Shown here: piece after piece, positions 1 through 9,281 of the stretch
How the letters are laid out: every line of letters starts with the position of its first letter
Numbering within the stretch: the first letter of the stretch is position 1
Assembly: GCA_002716825.1 (NCBI GenBank)
Contig: PBCC01000009.1
Span: 1 to 46,122 of the forward strand
DNA length: 46,122 nucleotides
Source: Halobacteriovorax sp.
GTDB lineage: Bacteria; Bdellovibrionota; Bacteriovoracia; Bacteriovoracales; Bacteriovoracaceae
Direction: 5' to 3'
The notes under the pieces: model-generated
Databases searched by the model: none
Told to the model about the DNA's origin: nothing
What the model saw: the letters and a program-made list of their open reading frames with translations, nothing else
Program-made: the position numbers and the translations under genes

Positions 1-2
1 CG

Positions 3-3000
3 ACAGGCATCATGATCGATACAACCAATCCAAATAACGCCACAACTCTTGCATGGAGCCAAACTTCTCCGTATTCAGGTGTAAGTGTTGACTCATTATG
101 GGTAGCTTCAACCTCAGGTGATGTTGCTTCACAATCAATCCAATACTACGCAGACGGCACCTGTACCACTGCAACTGGTGGAGCGATTGCACTTGGTGGT
201 GCGGCGACAACAAATAATCGTGCTGCCACTGATGGATCAACATATTCTTATAGAATTACAACAGTTGATAATGCTACAAACTCTGTCACTTCAGGCTGTT
301 CTAGTGCAATGACAATTGACTCGTCTGCACCGCTAGCGGCTAATACACTGGCATGGGTTCAAACTTCTCCGGCCAATACGACTTCACTCAATACAACCTG
401 GGTAGCTTCAGGGTCAGGCGATGTAGCTTCACAAACTGTTACTTACTATAGTGACGCTTGTACAACATCAGTGACTTCAGTTGTTCTAGCTCCGGGTGCA
501 ACAACCCATAACTTTACCTCTGGTATTACAGGTAATACTTATTACTTCAGAGTCGCCTCTGCCGATGCGGCCGGCAACACCACAAATTCTGCTTGTTCTG
601 CCGTTGGCATGACAATCGATACTGACTTCCCGGCAGCTGCCAATACGATTGCTTGGGCACAAACTTCACCGTCAAACACAACGGCCGTCACTGCGACTTG
701 GGCTTCAGGTGGTGCAGCAGACTTAGCCAATCATAGAGTTGAGTATTATAATAATGGATCATGTACACCAGCCTCAGCCTCTACAAGTCTAGAAGCAGCC
801 AGTGCTCTTTCTTCTAATTTCACAGGCTCTTCAACTGTTACTCACTCATTTAGAGTTGTATCGATCGATAACGCTGGCAATGAGACACCATCGGTTTGTT
901 CTAACGCCATCACGATTGACACTGACTTCCCAGCTGCTTCGACTGGTATGGCATGGGTACAAGGAACAAGCGCCAATACTTCACCGATTGATGCCACTTG
1001 GACGCTTTCAACAGCTTCAGATAAGGCAAGTCAGCGCATTAATATTTACTCAAATGCAACGTGTTCTACCGCCGTAGCTGAGACTGCTGTGCTTGCCAAT
1101 AACATTACGACTTATTCTTTTGCCTCAGCTGTATCGAATAACACATACTCATATCGTATTAATACGACTGATGCTGCTGGCAATACTACAGTGTCAGGTT
1201 GCTCGACTTCAATTTTCATTGATACTCTGCCACCAGCAGACGCTGCAAGCTTAGCTTGGGTACAATCTTCACCATTCTCAGGACCTTCAGTTACTGCAAG
1301 CTGGACGATTTCAACTGATCCAGACCTGGCCAGTCAAACTGTTCAGTTCTACTCTGATGGAACTTGTGCGGCGGCCTTTGGCGCTCCAGTCAATCTTGCT
1401 GCCGCTACCAATACACAAGCTCTAGCTGGTGTTACGAATACTAATACATACAGCTATAAAGTCACATCAGTCGATAGTGCTAGTAACTCATCAACTTCTG
1501 GTTGTTCAAGTGCTATTACCATCGATACTTCGGCACCTGCGGGAGCCAGCGGACTTGCTTGGACTCAAGGTAGCTACAGTACCAGTTTAAGTGTAAATGG
1601 CACGTGGACTTCATCAGCATCAGGTGATGAAGTTTCTGAGACAATTCGTATCTATGAAAACGATGCTGCCTGCTCTGGTGCAATCTTCTCACAACAAACA
1701 CTTGCTGCTTCAACCGCAACATATAATTTTACAACTGGCTCAAACGGTAATCTCTACAGCTTTAGCATTAGATCAACTGATGGCGCTGGTAATATTCATA
1801 CAACTGGTTGTTCGGCACAGATTCTACTTGATACGTCTGCGCCAAATGCAGCGACAGCTCTCGGCTGGTCAACATCGAGCCCATCAGCTGTTACTGGTGT
1901 TACAGCTTCATGGACTGTGGGCGGCTCGGCTGATGCCTCGGCTCAATCAATCCAATTCTATTCAGATGCGACTTGTACCGCGACAACAGGTGGAGCCATC
2001 GCCGTTGGACCAGGGGTTACAACACAAGCATTCACTGGTGTTGACGCCGGTTCGTATTCATACAGAGTTACTACTTCCGATCCGGCCGGTAACACTTCAC
2101 TATCTGTATGTTCAAGTAATATGAAGATCGATACAAGTGCGCCACTTGCACCTTCAGGTCTTGCATGGTTTGAGTCTTCTCCATATAACTCACTCACGGT
2201 TACACCACAATGGTCACTATCTGGATCAATTGATGTGACGGCACAACGAATTGATTATTATCAAGTTGCTGCTTGTGGTGGCGGAATCACTTCAACAGCT
2301 GCACTTGCTGCAGGTGCGACGACAACTTCATTTACTGGAGCATCAGGCAACACTTACTACTTCATCATTACCGCAATCGATGCTGCCGGAAATGAAACGT
2401 CTTCACCTTGTGTAGCCAGTGGAATGCTCCTCGATATCGATCCACCTCTTAATGCCACAGCTCTTGGCTGGACAACGGGTACGCCAAGTACAAGTGCTAA
2501 CGTAACGGCAAGCTGGACTGCTTCAGCATCTGCTGATGTTGCATCACAAACTATTAATTATTATGTAGACGGAACTTGTTCAACTCCAGCAGGAACATCA
2601 GCTACTCTTGCTGCTGGCACTGGAACACACGCGTTCACAGGAACATCTGGTAACAACTACTACTATAAGATCACGACAACTGATAGCGCTGGTAACTTCA
2701 GTAATTCAGTTTGTTCAAGCGAAATGCGTATTGATAATACGGCGCCAACTGCAGCCACAAGTCTTGGTTGGGCAGAGATCGCACCACACAATAACCTTCT
2801 TGTTACAGCTGTTTGGACACCATCGGCTTCAAGTGATGTTCTCACTCAACAAGTTAATTGGTATGTAAACAGTGCCTGTGTGGCCGCTCCTAGCTCGCAA
2901 TCGGCGATCCTCGGTGCAGGCGTTACCTCTGAAGCTTATACAGGTAATGATGGCGAGACAATTTACTATACGATCACAAGTGCTGATGCTGCCGGGAACT

Positions 3001-5684
3001 CTACAACTTCAGGTTGTGTTGCCGGCATGCTTCTTGATATCACTGCCCCTGGCTTAGCCACAATGGCAGGACTAAGTGGTACAGGTTGGGTTGAGCAATC
3101 TCCACACAACACTGTCACAATTGTACCTGCTTGGACTCCAACAGGTGACAGTGACCTCGCCTCACAAAAAATCCGCTACTGGTACAACGGTACTTGTGCT
3201 GGTGGCCACAACGAAGAATTCGTTGGAATCGGTCCAACAGACACAACACATTCAGGTGTAGCCTCAGCTGTTGATGGTGGTAACTATTCTTTCAAAGTGA
3301 TCTCTGTCGATGCGGCCGATAACTCATCAACTTCTGTTTGTTCTAGCACGATGGTTGTAAACTCTGGCCTTCCAGCCAATGCAACTGCTCTTGCATGGGA
3401 TCAGGGCGCTGTTTACAACGCTACAGGAATTCAAGCGCAATGGACTAAATCTGGTTCGCCTGATGTGGCCGATCAAGAACTTATCGTTTACTCAGGTGCT
3501 GCTTGTACTGGTGGAACAACAACCTACACAGGAATTGGTGTCGCAAGTAGTAATTATTCATACCCATACACTGCTGCTGCCGGTGAGAATATCTATTCAT
3601 TTAGAGTCAGAACAATCGATGTGGCCGACAATATTTCACTTTCGGCTTGTTCACCGGATATTGAAATCGATACAGTTGCTCCTGATGCACCAACAGTTAC
3701 CGCTTGGTCTGAGAGCTCTCCAAGTGCTACAAATCCAATCAACGCAAACTGGACACTGACAGGGGACCTCGACCGAACTAGCGTTAGACTTGAAGTGTTC
3801 GCAAGCGCTGCAGCCTGTGCCATCCCGGCGTCAACTCCGGTCGTTGGTGGTAACTTCACACTTGGTACTAGTGTTCTTACTCAAGCATTTGCAGGAACTA
3901 CTGGTTCTGAGTACTTCTATCGCGTGAAGACAGTTGATAATGCTGGAAACGTCACAACTTCTGCGAGTTGTTCGGCCGGTGTTGTCATCGATACGACTTT
4001 CCCAGTGGCTGCAACAGGACTTAACTGGACACAAGCTCCAGGACCCACAAATGCATCGTCAATTGATGCCAATTGGACTGTGAATGAGTCTGCCAACATT
4101 TCACAACAACGCATCACTATTTACTCAGATGCTGCTTGTACGACTGTTGTAACAGATAACACCGGGCTTGCATCAACGGCCAATACATATAATTATTCAA
4201 CAGCCCTACTTGATGGCCTAAGTGTTTACTTCAAAATCAGAACAACTGATACTGCCGGCAACACTAGTGATTCAGGCTGTACTAGTACTGCACTTGTGGT
4301 CAACACATCACCCCCTGGTGACGTCACTGGGGGAACTGCACTTAACGCATTCTGGACAACTGATGCAAGTCCAGCCACTTCCCCGAGTTTCTCGTGGACA
4401 AATCCAACTCCTCTAGCTGATTGGACTGTGATTGAGCTTGCTCTTGGTAATACTACTGCTCCAAATGAAGCGTCGATTGTAAACTGGTACTCAACAGGTG
4501 CCGTATCAACATCTCTTGGTATTCCAGGTCTAACCACTGGTATCATTAATAAGTGTCAAACTTATTATCCAAAGATTAGAGCGCGCGATGATGCTGGTAA
4601 TACGTCCGTTATTCCACATGTTCTAACTACTGGCTTTAAGTGGGATCCTGATGCTCCGACATTTGCTGGCGCAGTCGATGTCTCTGCTAATAACCAAACT
4701 CGTCAGCACTCTCCAACGGCAGATTGGTCAGCGATCGCAGCGACGGATAACTGTACACTGGCCAACTATAAAGTTGCTCTTGGAACCGGTACTGCTGGCG
4801 CAGCACTTAATGACGTAGCTGATTGGGTTACACTACCAACAGCACAAACCTCGTACCGATTTGCTGATAGTGGACAAGGTGCTGGCTTCTACCTCGCCCT
4901 GAATACTAATTATTACATCCACGTCAAAGCGGTTGACTCTGCTGGCAATGAAACCATGGTGTCTTCACCTGCGTGGCAAGTAAACCCAACAGCTGTAGCT
5001 TACCCAAGAGCAATCTCAAACACTGGCGTATCTGAAGCGGGAGCAACGACTGTTCAAACAATCGTTTGTGAAATCCCTCATGGTGTAAACAGACTTTTAG
5101 CTGTCTCGGTCAACAAAGACTCGGCCAATACGACCTCTGTTGTAAGCATGACTGCAGGTTCAAATAATGTTCCACTAAACTTTGTTATCGGTCAGGATCA
5201 AGCCCATAACTCTGGCTGGAGAACACGTGGTGAGATTTGGGTACTTAACGATAATCTGGCAACCGGTATTCCATCAATTGCTGAAGTTCCAGCCTCAACC
5301 TCGATTACGATTAATGTAACCTGGACCGCAACGTCTTCCGATAAGATAGCAACCTGTCAGGTCTTTGATGGTGTTAATCAAACGACACCTATTAGTAACT
5401 CTGCTGACAATGAGCTTGCGCAGAATGCTTCAGCTAACAATATTACACTTAACAACTTTGCTGAGGCCGCCAACTCGACTTCATTTGTAAGCTGTCACCA
5501 CGGTAACCCAGTGGGTGCCATGGCGATCAACCAAGGGACGAATGATGCGCTTCAAACAACTGTTCAGGGCTCAATGATTAATACTGTTAACGAAAACCGC
5601 GGTGCTGGCACCTTGAGTTACCTGTGTACCTCAGATTCGAGCTGGCGTCGTGTAATTATGGGTATCAACGTCAATGGGGACTAA
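3..5684 (+). CDS. Giant secreted Ig/FnIII-like repeat protein, 5' end outside window
   Basis: The reading frame is already open at the first base and the first residues (TGIMIDTTNP) match the end of a repeat, so the true start lies upstream; the ATG at 12 is internal. The visible 1893 residues hold 14 regular repeats of roughly 95-100 residues, two divergent ones (about residues 1430-1660) and a distinct C-terminal domain of about 225 residues. Each regular repeat opens with an L-A-W-x-Q/E-x-S-P segment, has a mid-repeat Y-x-D/N-G-x-C strand and closes with D-A-A-G-N...S-G-C-S...I-D. The two conserved cysteines per repeat suggest one disulfide per module outside the cytoplasm. The composition (Thr, Ser, Ala, Asn rich) is typical of surface adhesins with bacterial Ig-like or fibronectin-III-like folds. 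The role in adhesion or prey contact is inference. The next gene follows by one base. Confidence 0.85.
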   Translation, partial: TGIMIDTTNPNNATTLAWSQTSPYSGVSVDSLWVASTSGDVASQSIQYYADGTCTTATGGAIALGGAATTNNRAATDGSTYSYRITTVDNATNSVTSGCSSAMTIDSSAPLAANTLAWVQTSPANTTSLNTTWVASGSGDVASQTVTYYSDACTTSVTSVVLAPGATTHNFTSGITGNTYYFRVASADAAGNTTNSACSAVGMTIDTDFPAAANTIAWAQTSPSNTTAVTATWASGGAADLANHRVEYYNNGSCTPASASTSLEAASALSSNFTGSSTVTHSFRVVSIDNAGNETPSVCSNAITIDTDFPAASTGMAWVQGTSANTSPIDATWTLSTASDKASQRINIYSNATCSTAVAETAVLANNITTYSFASAVSNNTYSYRINTTDAAGNTTVSGCSTSIFIDTLPPADAASLAWVQSSPFSGPSVTASWTISTDPDLASQTVQFYSDGTCAAAFGAPVNLAAATNTQALAGVTNTNTYSYKVTSVDSASNSSTSGCSSAITIDTSAPAGASGLAWTQGSYSTSLSVNGTWTSSASGDEVSETIRIYENDAACSGAIFSQQTLAASTATYNFTTGSNGNLYSFSIRSTDGAGNIHTTGCSAQILLDTSAPNAATALGWSTSSPSAVTGVTASWTVGGSADASAQSIQFYSDATCTATTGGAIAVGPGVTTQAFTGVDAGSYSYRVTTSDPAGNTSLSVCSSNMKIDTSAPLAPSGLAWFESSPYNSLTVTPQWSLSGSIDVTAQRIDYYQVAACGGGITSTAALAAGATTTSFTGASGNTYYFIITAIDAAGNETSSPCVASGMLLDIDPPLNATALGWTTGTPSTSANVTASWTASASADVASQTINYYVDGTCSTPAGTSATLAAGTGTHAFTGTSGNNYYYKITTTDSAGNFSNSVCSSEMRIDNTAPTAATSLGWAEIAPHNNLLVTAVWTPSASSDVLTQQVNWYVNSACVAAPSSQSAILGAGVTSEAYTGNDGETIYYTITSADAAGNSTTSGCVAGMLLDITAPGLATMAGLSGTGWVEQSPHNTVTIVPAWTPTGDSDLASQKIRYWYNGTCAGGHNEEFVGIGPTDTTHSGVASAVDGGNYSFKVISVDAADNSSTSVCSSTMVVNSGLPANATALAWDQGAVYNATGIQAQWTKSGSPDVADQELIVYSGAACTGGTTTYTGIGVASSNYSYPYTAAAGENIYSFRVRTIDVADNISLSACSPDIEIDTVAPDAPTVTAWSESSPSATNPINANWTLTGDLDRTSVRLEVFASAAACAIPASTPVVGGNFTLGTSVLTQAFAGTTGSEYFYRVKTVDNAGNVTTSASCSAGVVIDTTFPVAATGLNWTQAPGPTNASSIDANWTVNESANISQQRITIYSDAACTTVVTDNTGLASTANTYNYSTALLDGLSVYFKIRTTDTAGNTSDSGCTSTALVVNTSPPGDVTGGTALNAFWTTDASPATSPSFSWTNPTPLADWTVIELALGNTTAPNEASIVNWYSTGAVSTSLGIPGLTTGIINKCQTYYPKIRARDDAGNTSVIPHVLTTGFKWDPDAPTFAGAVDVSANNQTRQHSPTADWSAIAATDNCTLANYKVALGTGTAGAALNDVADWVTLPTAQTSYRFADSGQGAGFYLALNTNYYIHVKAVDSAGNETMVSSPAWQVNPTAVAYPRAISNTGVSEAGATTVQTIVCEIPHGVNRLLAVSVNKDSANTTSVVSMTAGSNNVPLNFVIGQDQAHNSGWRTRGEIWVLNDNLATGIPSIAEVPASTSITINVTWTATSSDKIATCQVFDGVNQTTPISNSADNELAQNASANNITLNNFAEAANSTSFVSCHHGNPVGAMAINQGTNDALQTTVQGSMINTVNENRGAGTLSYLCTSDSSWRRVIMGINVNGD
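33..4320 (+). repeat. Fourteen tandem ~290-300 bp coding repeats
   Basis: Direct reading of the encoded protein shows 14 consecutive modules, each ending in D-x-A-x-N followed by a Cys about 5-7 residues later and then I/L-D or V-N. DNA similarity is clear only in short blocks (for example around 'gcatgg' and 'caaacttctcc'), and codons differ freely between copies. The array is therefore old and held at protein level rather than recently duplicated. Boundaries are approximate. Two more diverged modules lacking the Cys pair follow to about 4990. Confidence 0.85.
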
Positions 5685-5685
5685 A

Positions 5686-6117
5686 ATGAAAACCCTATTT
5701 CTAGCTCTCGTTTTTTCTTTGCCACTTTACGCGCAAGAAGAACTACCTGTCGCCTTTGAAGACAAATCAATTGTCCAGGAAGCTCAGTATAGTCTTCGCC
5801 TCAACCATATGATTGACGATCAGTGTAGGATTAGTCTTTTTGTTAATAAGAACGAAAATCACTTTATTGTGAAAACATTCACGCCCAGATCTATTCCATC
5901 TTTTGAAAGCTATATAGAAGAACAGGATTCGAACTTAAAAAAAGAAAAAAGTAAATTCAGTATTGAAAATACGCTTGAAGGTAAAACCAAAAACCATCTC
6001 TTTTGGATTGAAGGTAAGAACTTAATCGCCAAATATCAAATTTACGACTCAAGCACTAAAACGTATCGCAGCGAAGAGTCGATGATTCTTGAGAATCTAA
6101 ACTGCGCTAACAAATAA
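5686..6117 (+). CDS. Small secreted protein of unknown function
   Basis: The protein is 143 residues. It starts with MKTLFLALVFSLPLYAQ, a clear Sec signal peptide with likely cleavage after YA-Q. I chose the ATG at 5686 over the in-frame ATG at 5674 because the later one begins directly with the signal peptide and has GGGGA about 6 nt upstream. The mature part is mixed charged and polar, with two cysteines (in 'DQCRI' and 'LNCANK') that could pair. No family is recognised. It begins one base after the stop of the giant repeat protein, so it is probably co-transcribed and may be a partner or secretion accessory of that protein (inference). Its 3' end overlaps the convergent trpS gene by 11 bp. 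Confidence 0.75.
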   Translation: MKTLFLALVFSLPLYAQEELPVAFEDKSIVQEAQYSLRLNHMIDDQCRISLFVNKNENHFIVKTFTPRSIPSFESYIEEQDSNLKKEKSKFSIENTLEGKTKNHLFWIEGKNLIAKYQIYDSSTKTYRSEESMILENLNCANK

Positions 6118-7105
6118 TCCCAGTCGCTTTTTTAACTTTGGTTAAAAATTCCTGCGCTTTAGGCCTTACTTTTTCAGCACCCATTTCTAAAATGCGATCG
6201 ATCTCTTTTGGATTGGCCATAAGTTCTTCATAACGAGCACGCGGCTGTTCAAGGCCTGCATTAATCACTTTGAATAACTCGGCCTTGGCTTCCCCCCACC
6301 CAATGCCACGCTTAAACCATGCCGCCAACTCATCTTGTTGCTGCTTAGTCGAGAAGAACTTATAGAGATCAAAGATAAGTGAGTCAGCTGGATCTTTAGG
6401 TGCTTCAGGTGGCAGGGAATCGGTTTTGATTTTATTAATAAGTTTTTGCAGTTTCTTCTCAGGTAAAAAAAGTGGGATCGTATTTTGATAGGACTTCGAC
6501 ATCTTTCGCCCATCAAGACCTGGAATCAAAGTCTCAGATTGCACCATTGCTTCTGGAGCAACTAGAACCTCACCATAAACCGCATTAAAAGAAGAGACGA
6601 TTTCGCGAGCAATCTCAATATGCTGAAGTTGATCCGCCCCAACTGGTACTAAATTCGTTCTTAAGAAAAGAATATCTGCGGCCATCAGGACTGGGTATCC
6701 GTAAATTCCCATGTTTACGCCTTGATCAGAGTCCCTGCCTGCGTCGATATTTGCCTGACTAAGGGCTTTGTAGGCGTGAGCACGGTTCATATGACCCTTG
6801 GCCGTAAAACAGCTTAAAATCCAATTCATTTCCATGATTTGAGGCAAATCGCTCTGGCGATAAATGGTCACTTTTTCAGGATCCAAGCCCATCGACAGCC
6901 AGGTCGCCGCCACTTCATAAACATACTGACTCATGAGCTTAGGCTGGTGAATCGTTGTTAAGGAGTGATAATCGGCAATGAAATAAAAGCAATCATATTG
7001 ATTGCTGTTGGCCATCTCGATTGCTGGTTTTATTGCACCTAGATAGTTGCCTAGATGAGGCATTCCAGTGGGCTTGATTCCTGTGAGGCAAATTGGCTTA
7101 GTCAT
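6107..7105 (-). CDS. trpS: Tryptophanyl-tRNA synthetase
   Basis: This class I aminoacyl-tRNA synthetase charges tRNA-Trp with tryptophan in the cytoplasm. The HIGH-type motif is PTGMPHLGNYLGA (residues 12-24) and the KMSKS loop is exact at 201-205 (GRKMSKS). The length of 332 residues matches bacterial TrpS. The N-terminus MTKPICLTGIKPTG fits the family, so the ATG at 7105 is right. No Shine-Dalgarno is present; a TTGTCA-17-TATCTT promoter instead places its -10 box 6 nt before the ATG (see promoter entry). It stands alone between the convergent secreted-protein gene and the next minus-strand gene. Confidence 0.97.
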   Translation of the reverse strand: MTKPICLTGIKPTGMPHLGNYLGAIKPAIEMANSNQYDCFYFIADYHSLTTIHQPKLMSQYVYEVAATWLSMGLDPEKVTIYRQSDLPQIMEMNWILSCFTAKGHMNRAHAYKALSQANIDAGRDSDQGVNMGIYGYPVLMAADILFLRTNLVPVGADQLQHIEIAREIVSSFNAVYGEVLVAPEAMVQSETLIPGLDGRKMSKSYQNTIPLFLPEKKLQKLINKIKTDSLPPEAPKDPADSLIFDLYKFFSTKQQQDELAAWFKRGIGWGEAKAELFKVINAGLEQPRARYEELMANPKEIDRILEMGAEKVRPKAQEFLTKVKKATGIIC

Positions 7106-7111
7106 GAATAA

Positions 7112-7140
7112 AAGATAGCCCGAAGATGGGAAAGTGACAA
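7112..7140 (-). promoter_or_regulatory. trpS promoter, predicted leaderless
   Basis: On the minus strand a -35 box TTGTCA (7140-7135, 5 of 6 to consensus) is followed after exactly 17 bp by TATCTT (7117-7112, 4 of 6). Six bases then separate the -10 box from the ATG at 7105. Transcription would be expected to begin at or next to the A of the start codon, giving an mRNA without a 5' leader. There is no purine-rich ribosome site in between. Confidence 0.6.
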
Positions 7141-7152
7141 CGAGGTTATAGC

Positions 7153-7803
7153 TTATACCTCGTAGAACTTAAGTCCTTTGCGCTCAACCCGAACTTCAGA
7201 AAGCTTTTCTTCTAAGTCGTTCAGTTTGCGAGTTTGTATCTCAATGGCATCGAGCAAGATAGACTGATCCTTATTCATGGCAATGCGCTGATTGATAAGC
7301 GCCTGAACTTTAGAAATAAAATTTAGCTCTTGAGTTAATATTGAGCGATCAAAGCACAAAAGAAAAGTAGCGAACAACTCTCGCCTGCACTCATGATTTA
7401 AAAAGAGATACGTTTTATCTCGTTCTAGTTTTTGACCAAAAGCATGCTCAAGTTCACGACGCTTACCACTTGATACAGACTGATCAATCACAATCAAATT
7501 GTTCGAGTAATCGATAAGTCCGTGCCTTATCTCCCCCATGAATTCATGATCCTCAATTTTTACTCCAGATTCGTAATGACTAACGACGATACCATCGGAG
7601 TCAATCACACTGAGCTTCAGATTTGTTGGATTCAGTATTTCGTTAAGTTGACCTGAGAGATCATTCAAAAGAATAAGATTGGTTGCAGACTTCATCACTT
7701 TTAACGAGATCTTATGCAGCAGATCCGACAACCTAAAGCTAAGGTTTAAGTTCTGATTAATCCTAAATAATTCAAACTCTGTTTGCATTTTTCGCGCAGG
7801 CAC
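7153..7803 (-). CDS. Unknown protein, GAF-like core with C-terminal coiled coil
   Basis: The protein is 216 residues if started at the GTG at 7803. The first ATG (7818) itself lies within the purine tract AAAGGAG, which sits 5 nt before this GTG, so the GTG is the better start; a further ATG lies 5 codons downstream. The central part (about residues 20-150) has alternating short strands and helices with 'LKLSVIDSDGIVV', resembling a small GAF- or PAS-type sensor fold, but key residues are not diagnostic. The last 50 residues (DAIEIQTRKLNDLEEKLSEVRVE) form a heptad-like coiled coil. It could be a dimeric sensor or scaffold. No close family is recognised. It lies 47 bp upstream of trpS but is separated from it by the trpS promoter. 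Confidence 0.6.
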   Translation of the reverse strand: MPARKMQTEFELFRINQNLNLSFRLSDLLHKISLKVMKSATNLILLNDLSGQLNEILNPTNLKLSVIDSDGIVVSHYESGVKIEDHEFMGEIRHGLIDYSNNLIVIDQSVSSGKRRELEHAFGQKLERDKTYLFLNHECRRELFATFLLCFDRSILTQELNFISKVQALINQRIAMNKDQSILLDAIEIQTRKLNDLEEKLSEVRVERKGLKFYEV

Positions 7804-7913
7804 CAGCACTCCTTTCATACGTACCGAACATGAGATAATGCTAGCACTAGAGGGAATGCGACTCTTTAAGCGACTGTAATCACAATGAAAAACAAGTCCT
7901 ATTTAAATAACAG

Positions 7914-7934
7914 GGAGTTAAAACTGACAACTCC
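7914..7934 (-). terminator. Weak stem-loop after the metallo-beta-lactamase gene
   Basis: GGAGTT (7914-7919) pairs with AACTCC (7929-7934), a 6 bp stem with a 9 nt loop, beginning 9 nt beyond the stop of the minus-strand gene at 7943. On the minus strand it is followed by a T/A-rich stretch but not an uninterrupted T-run. It could be a modest intrinsic terminator. Confidence 0.3.
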
Positions 7935-7942
7935 TCAAGGCA

Positions 7943-9274
7943 TTAAAGACTATAGCACTGCTGTTCATCAACAATAACTGCGCTTGGCCCAATGAGATTT
8001 TGCATTTGCTCTAGGGAGCGCTGCTCACCATGAACCAAGAAAGTTTTCTTAAGTCCCAAAATCTGACTTCGCCACTTTAATAATTCCACTTGGTCAGCGT
8101 GTGAAGAAAAGGACTTTGCAATATAAACTTCACCTAACCACTTGAGCTTATCATCGCCATCTTGAAAAACTCTCTCACCGTCAACAATCTTTCTTCCTAA
8201 GGTTCCCTCAGCCTGATAGCCCACAATCATTAAGATATTGTTTTTATCTTCTCCAAGGTGCTTTAAATAGTAGGGAGATCTTCCGCCTGTTAACATTCCA
8301 CTGGCCGTTAGAATAATTTTGGAGCCTGAGTCTTTTTCAAGTCTCTCTCGTTGCGACTCGAATTCAATAAAAGTCATGTGTCGATGGATTGATGCAAAAT
8401 CTTCTTTGGTGATCTTATGAAAGTCATTAAAGTTCTCATAGAGCTTTGTCACTGCAAGGGTGAGAGCAGAGTCCACATAGACGGGCACCTTAAGGTCTTT
8501 ATTCTTATTAAAAATATGCGCTAGATAGAACATGATGTTTTGCGATCTTGCGACCGAAAAAGCCGGGATGAGAATGCTAGAGGATTTCTTCTTTGCATTT
8601 TTTAAAACATTGATCAAATCACTTTCTGGAGTATGGGAGCGATCATGATTACGATCGCCGTAAGTGCATTCCATCACAACAGCGTCCGCACTTGAGAATC
8701 CCTTCGGGTCGGGCATAATAGGATCGGTGTATCGCCCCAGATCTCCAGAAAATATAATACTCTTATCATTATCTTCAATTTTGACTGAGCTTGCGCCCAA
8801 TATATGCCCAGCACTTTCGAGTGTTATCCGTAACCCCTTCCAACTGAACGTTTCGCCCCATTGATGAAACTCAAACAACGGAATTGTTTGTGCCACATCA
8901 TTTAGATCATAAAGGGGCTTAGACTTTTCAGACTCTTTAACGATTTTTTTATTCTTCTTTCTATTTTGTTCGGCTTGAATTTTGGCGTTATCGCTCATAA
9001 TAAGTTTAGCAATCTCACCTGTTTGTAATGTAGAAAAAATAGGTCCGTGAAAGCCATGTTTAACCAATTTGGGAATATAGCCACAATGGTCTAAATGCCC
9101 ATGAGTTAAGACAATGGCACTGATTTTTGATAACTCTTCAGGAACTTGTGCAGGATTTTTTGCCCCAAGTCCTTGGAAGAGACCACAGTCAATCAAGACA
9201 TCTCCTACGGATGTCTTAAGAATATGTTTTGATCCTGTAACTGTCTGAGCCGCACCTAAACTTTGTAACTGCAT
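7943..9274 (-). CDS. Beta-CASP metallo-beta-lactamase (RNase J/CPSF-like nuclease)
   Basis: The 443-residue protein has the metallo-beta-lactamase zinc motif HGHLDH (residues 58-63), a later GDLGR motif, and beta-CASP motifs including SSHAD (about 391-395) and LVHGE near the C-terminus. Homologues of this architecture (COG1236) are di-zinc endo/5'-exoribonucleases that process RNA in the cytoplasm. The ATG at 9274 has AGGAA 5 nt upstream. It is 7 nt downstream of the ATP-cone nuclease gene and surely co-transcribed with it. From memory, this MBL/ATP-cone-nuclease neighbourhood recurs in other bacteria, which would argue for a joint nucleic-acid processing role. The exact substrate is unknown. 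Confidence 0.9.
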   Translation of the reverse strand: MQLQSLGAAQTVTGSKHILKTSVGDVLIDCGLFQGLGAKNPAQVPEELSKISAIVLTHGHLDHCGYIPKLVKHGFHGPIFSTLQTGEIAKLIMSDNAKIQAEQNRKKNKKIVKESEKSKPLYDLNDVAQTIPLFEFHQWGETFSWKGLRITLESAGHILGASSVKIEDNDKSIIFSGDLGRYTDPIMPDPKGFSSADAVVMECTYGDRNHDRSHTPESDLINVLKNAKKKSSSILIPAFSVARSQNIMFYLAHIFNKNKDLKVPVYVDSALTLAVTKLYENFNDFHKITKEDFASIHRHMTFIEFESQRERLEKDSGSKIILTASGMLTGGRSPYYLKHLGEDKNNILMIVGYQAEGTLGRKIVDGERVFQDGDDKLKWLGEVYIAKSFSSHADQVELLKWRSQILGLKKTFLVHGEQRSLEQMQNLIGPSAVIVDEQQCYSL

Positions 9275-9281
9275 AACGTTC

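Noticed and set aside
118-3759. Many other-frame and antisense ORFs within the repeat protein
   Set aside because: They are shadows of low-complexity Thr/Ser/Ala codons; they lack ribosome sites and domain patterns.
12-4320. Tandem periodicity resembling a CRISPR or satellite array
   Set aside because: The period is about 290-300 bp, the frame is open throughout and repeats are conserved as protein, not DNA.
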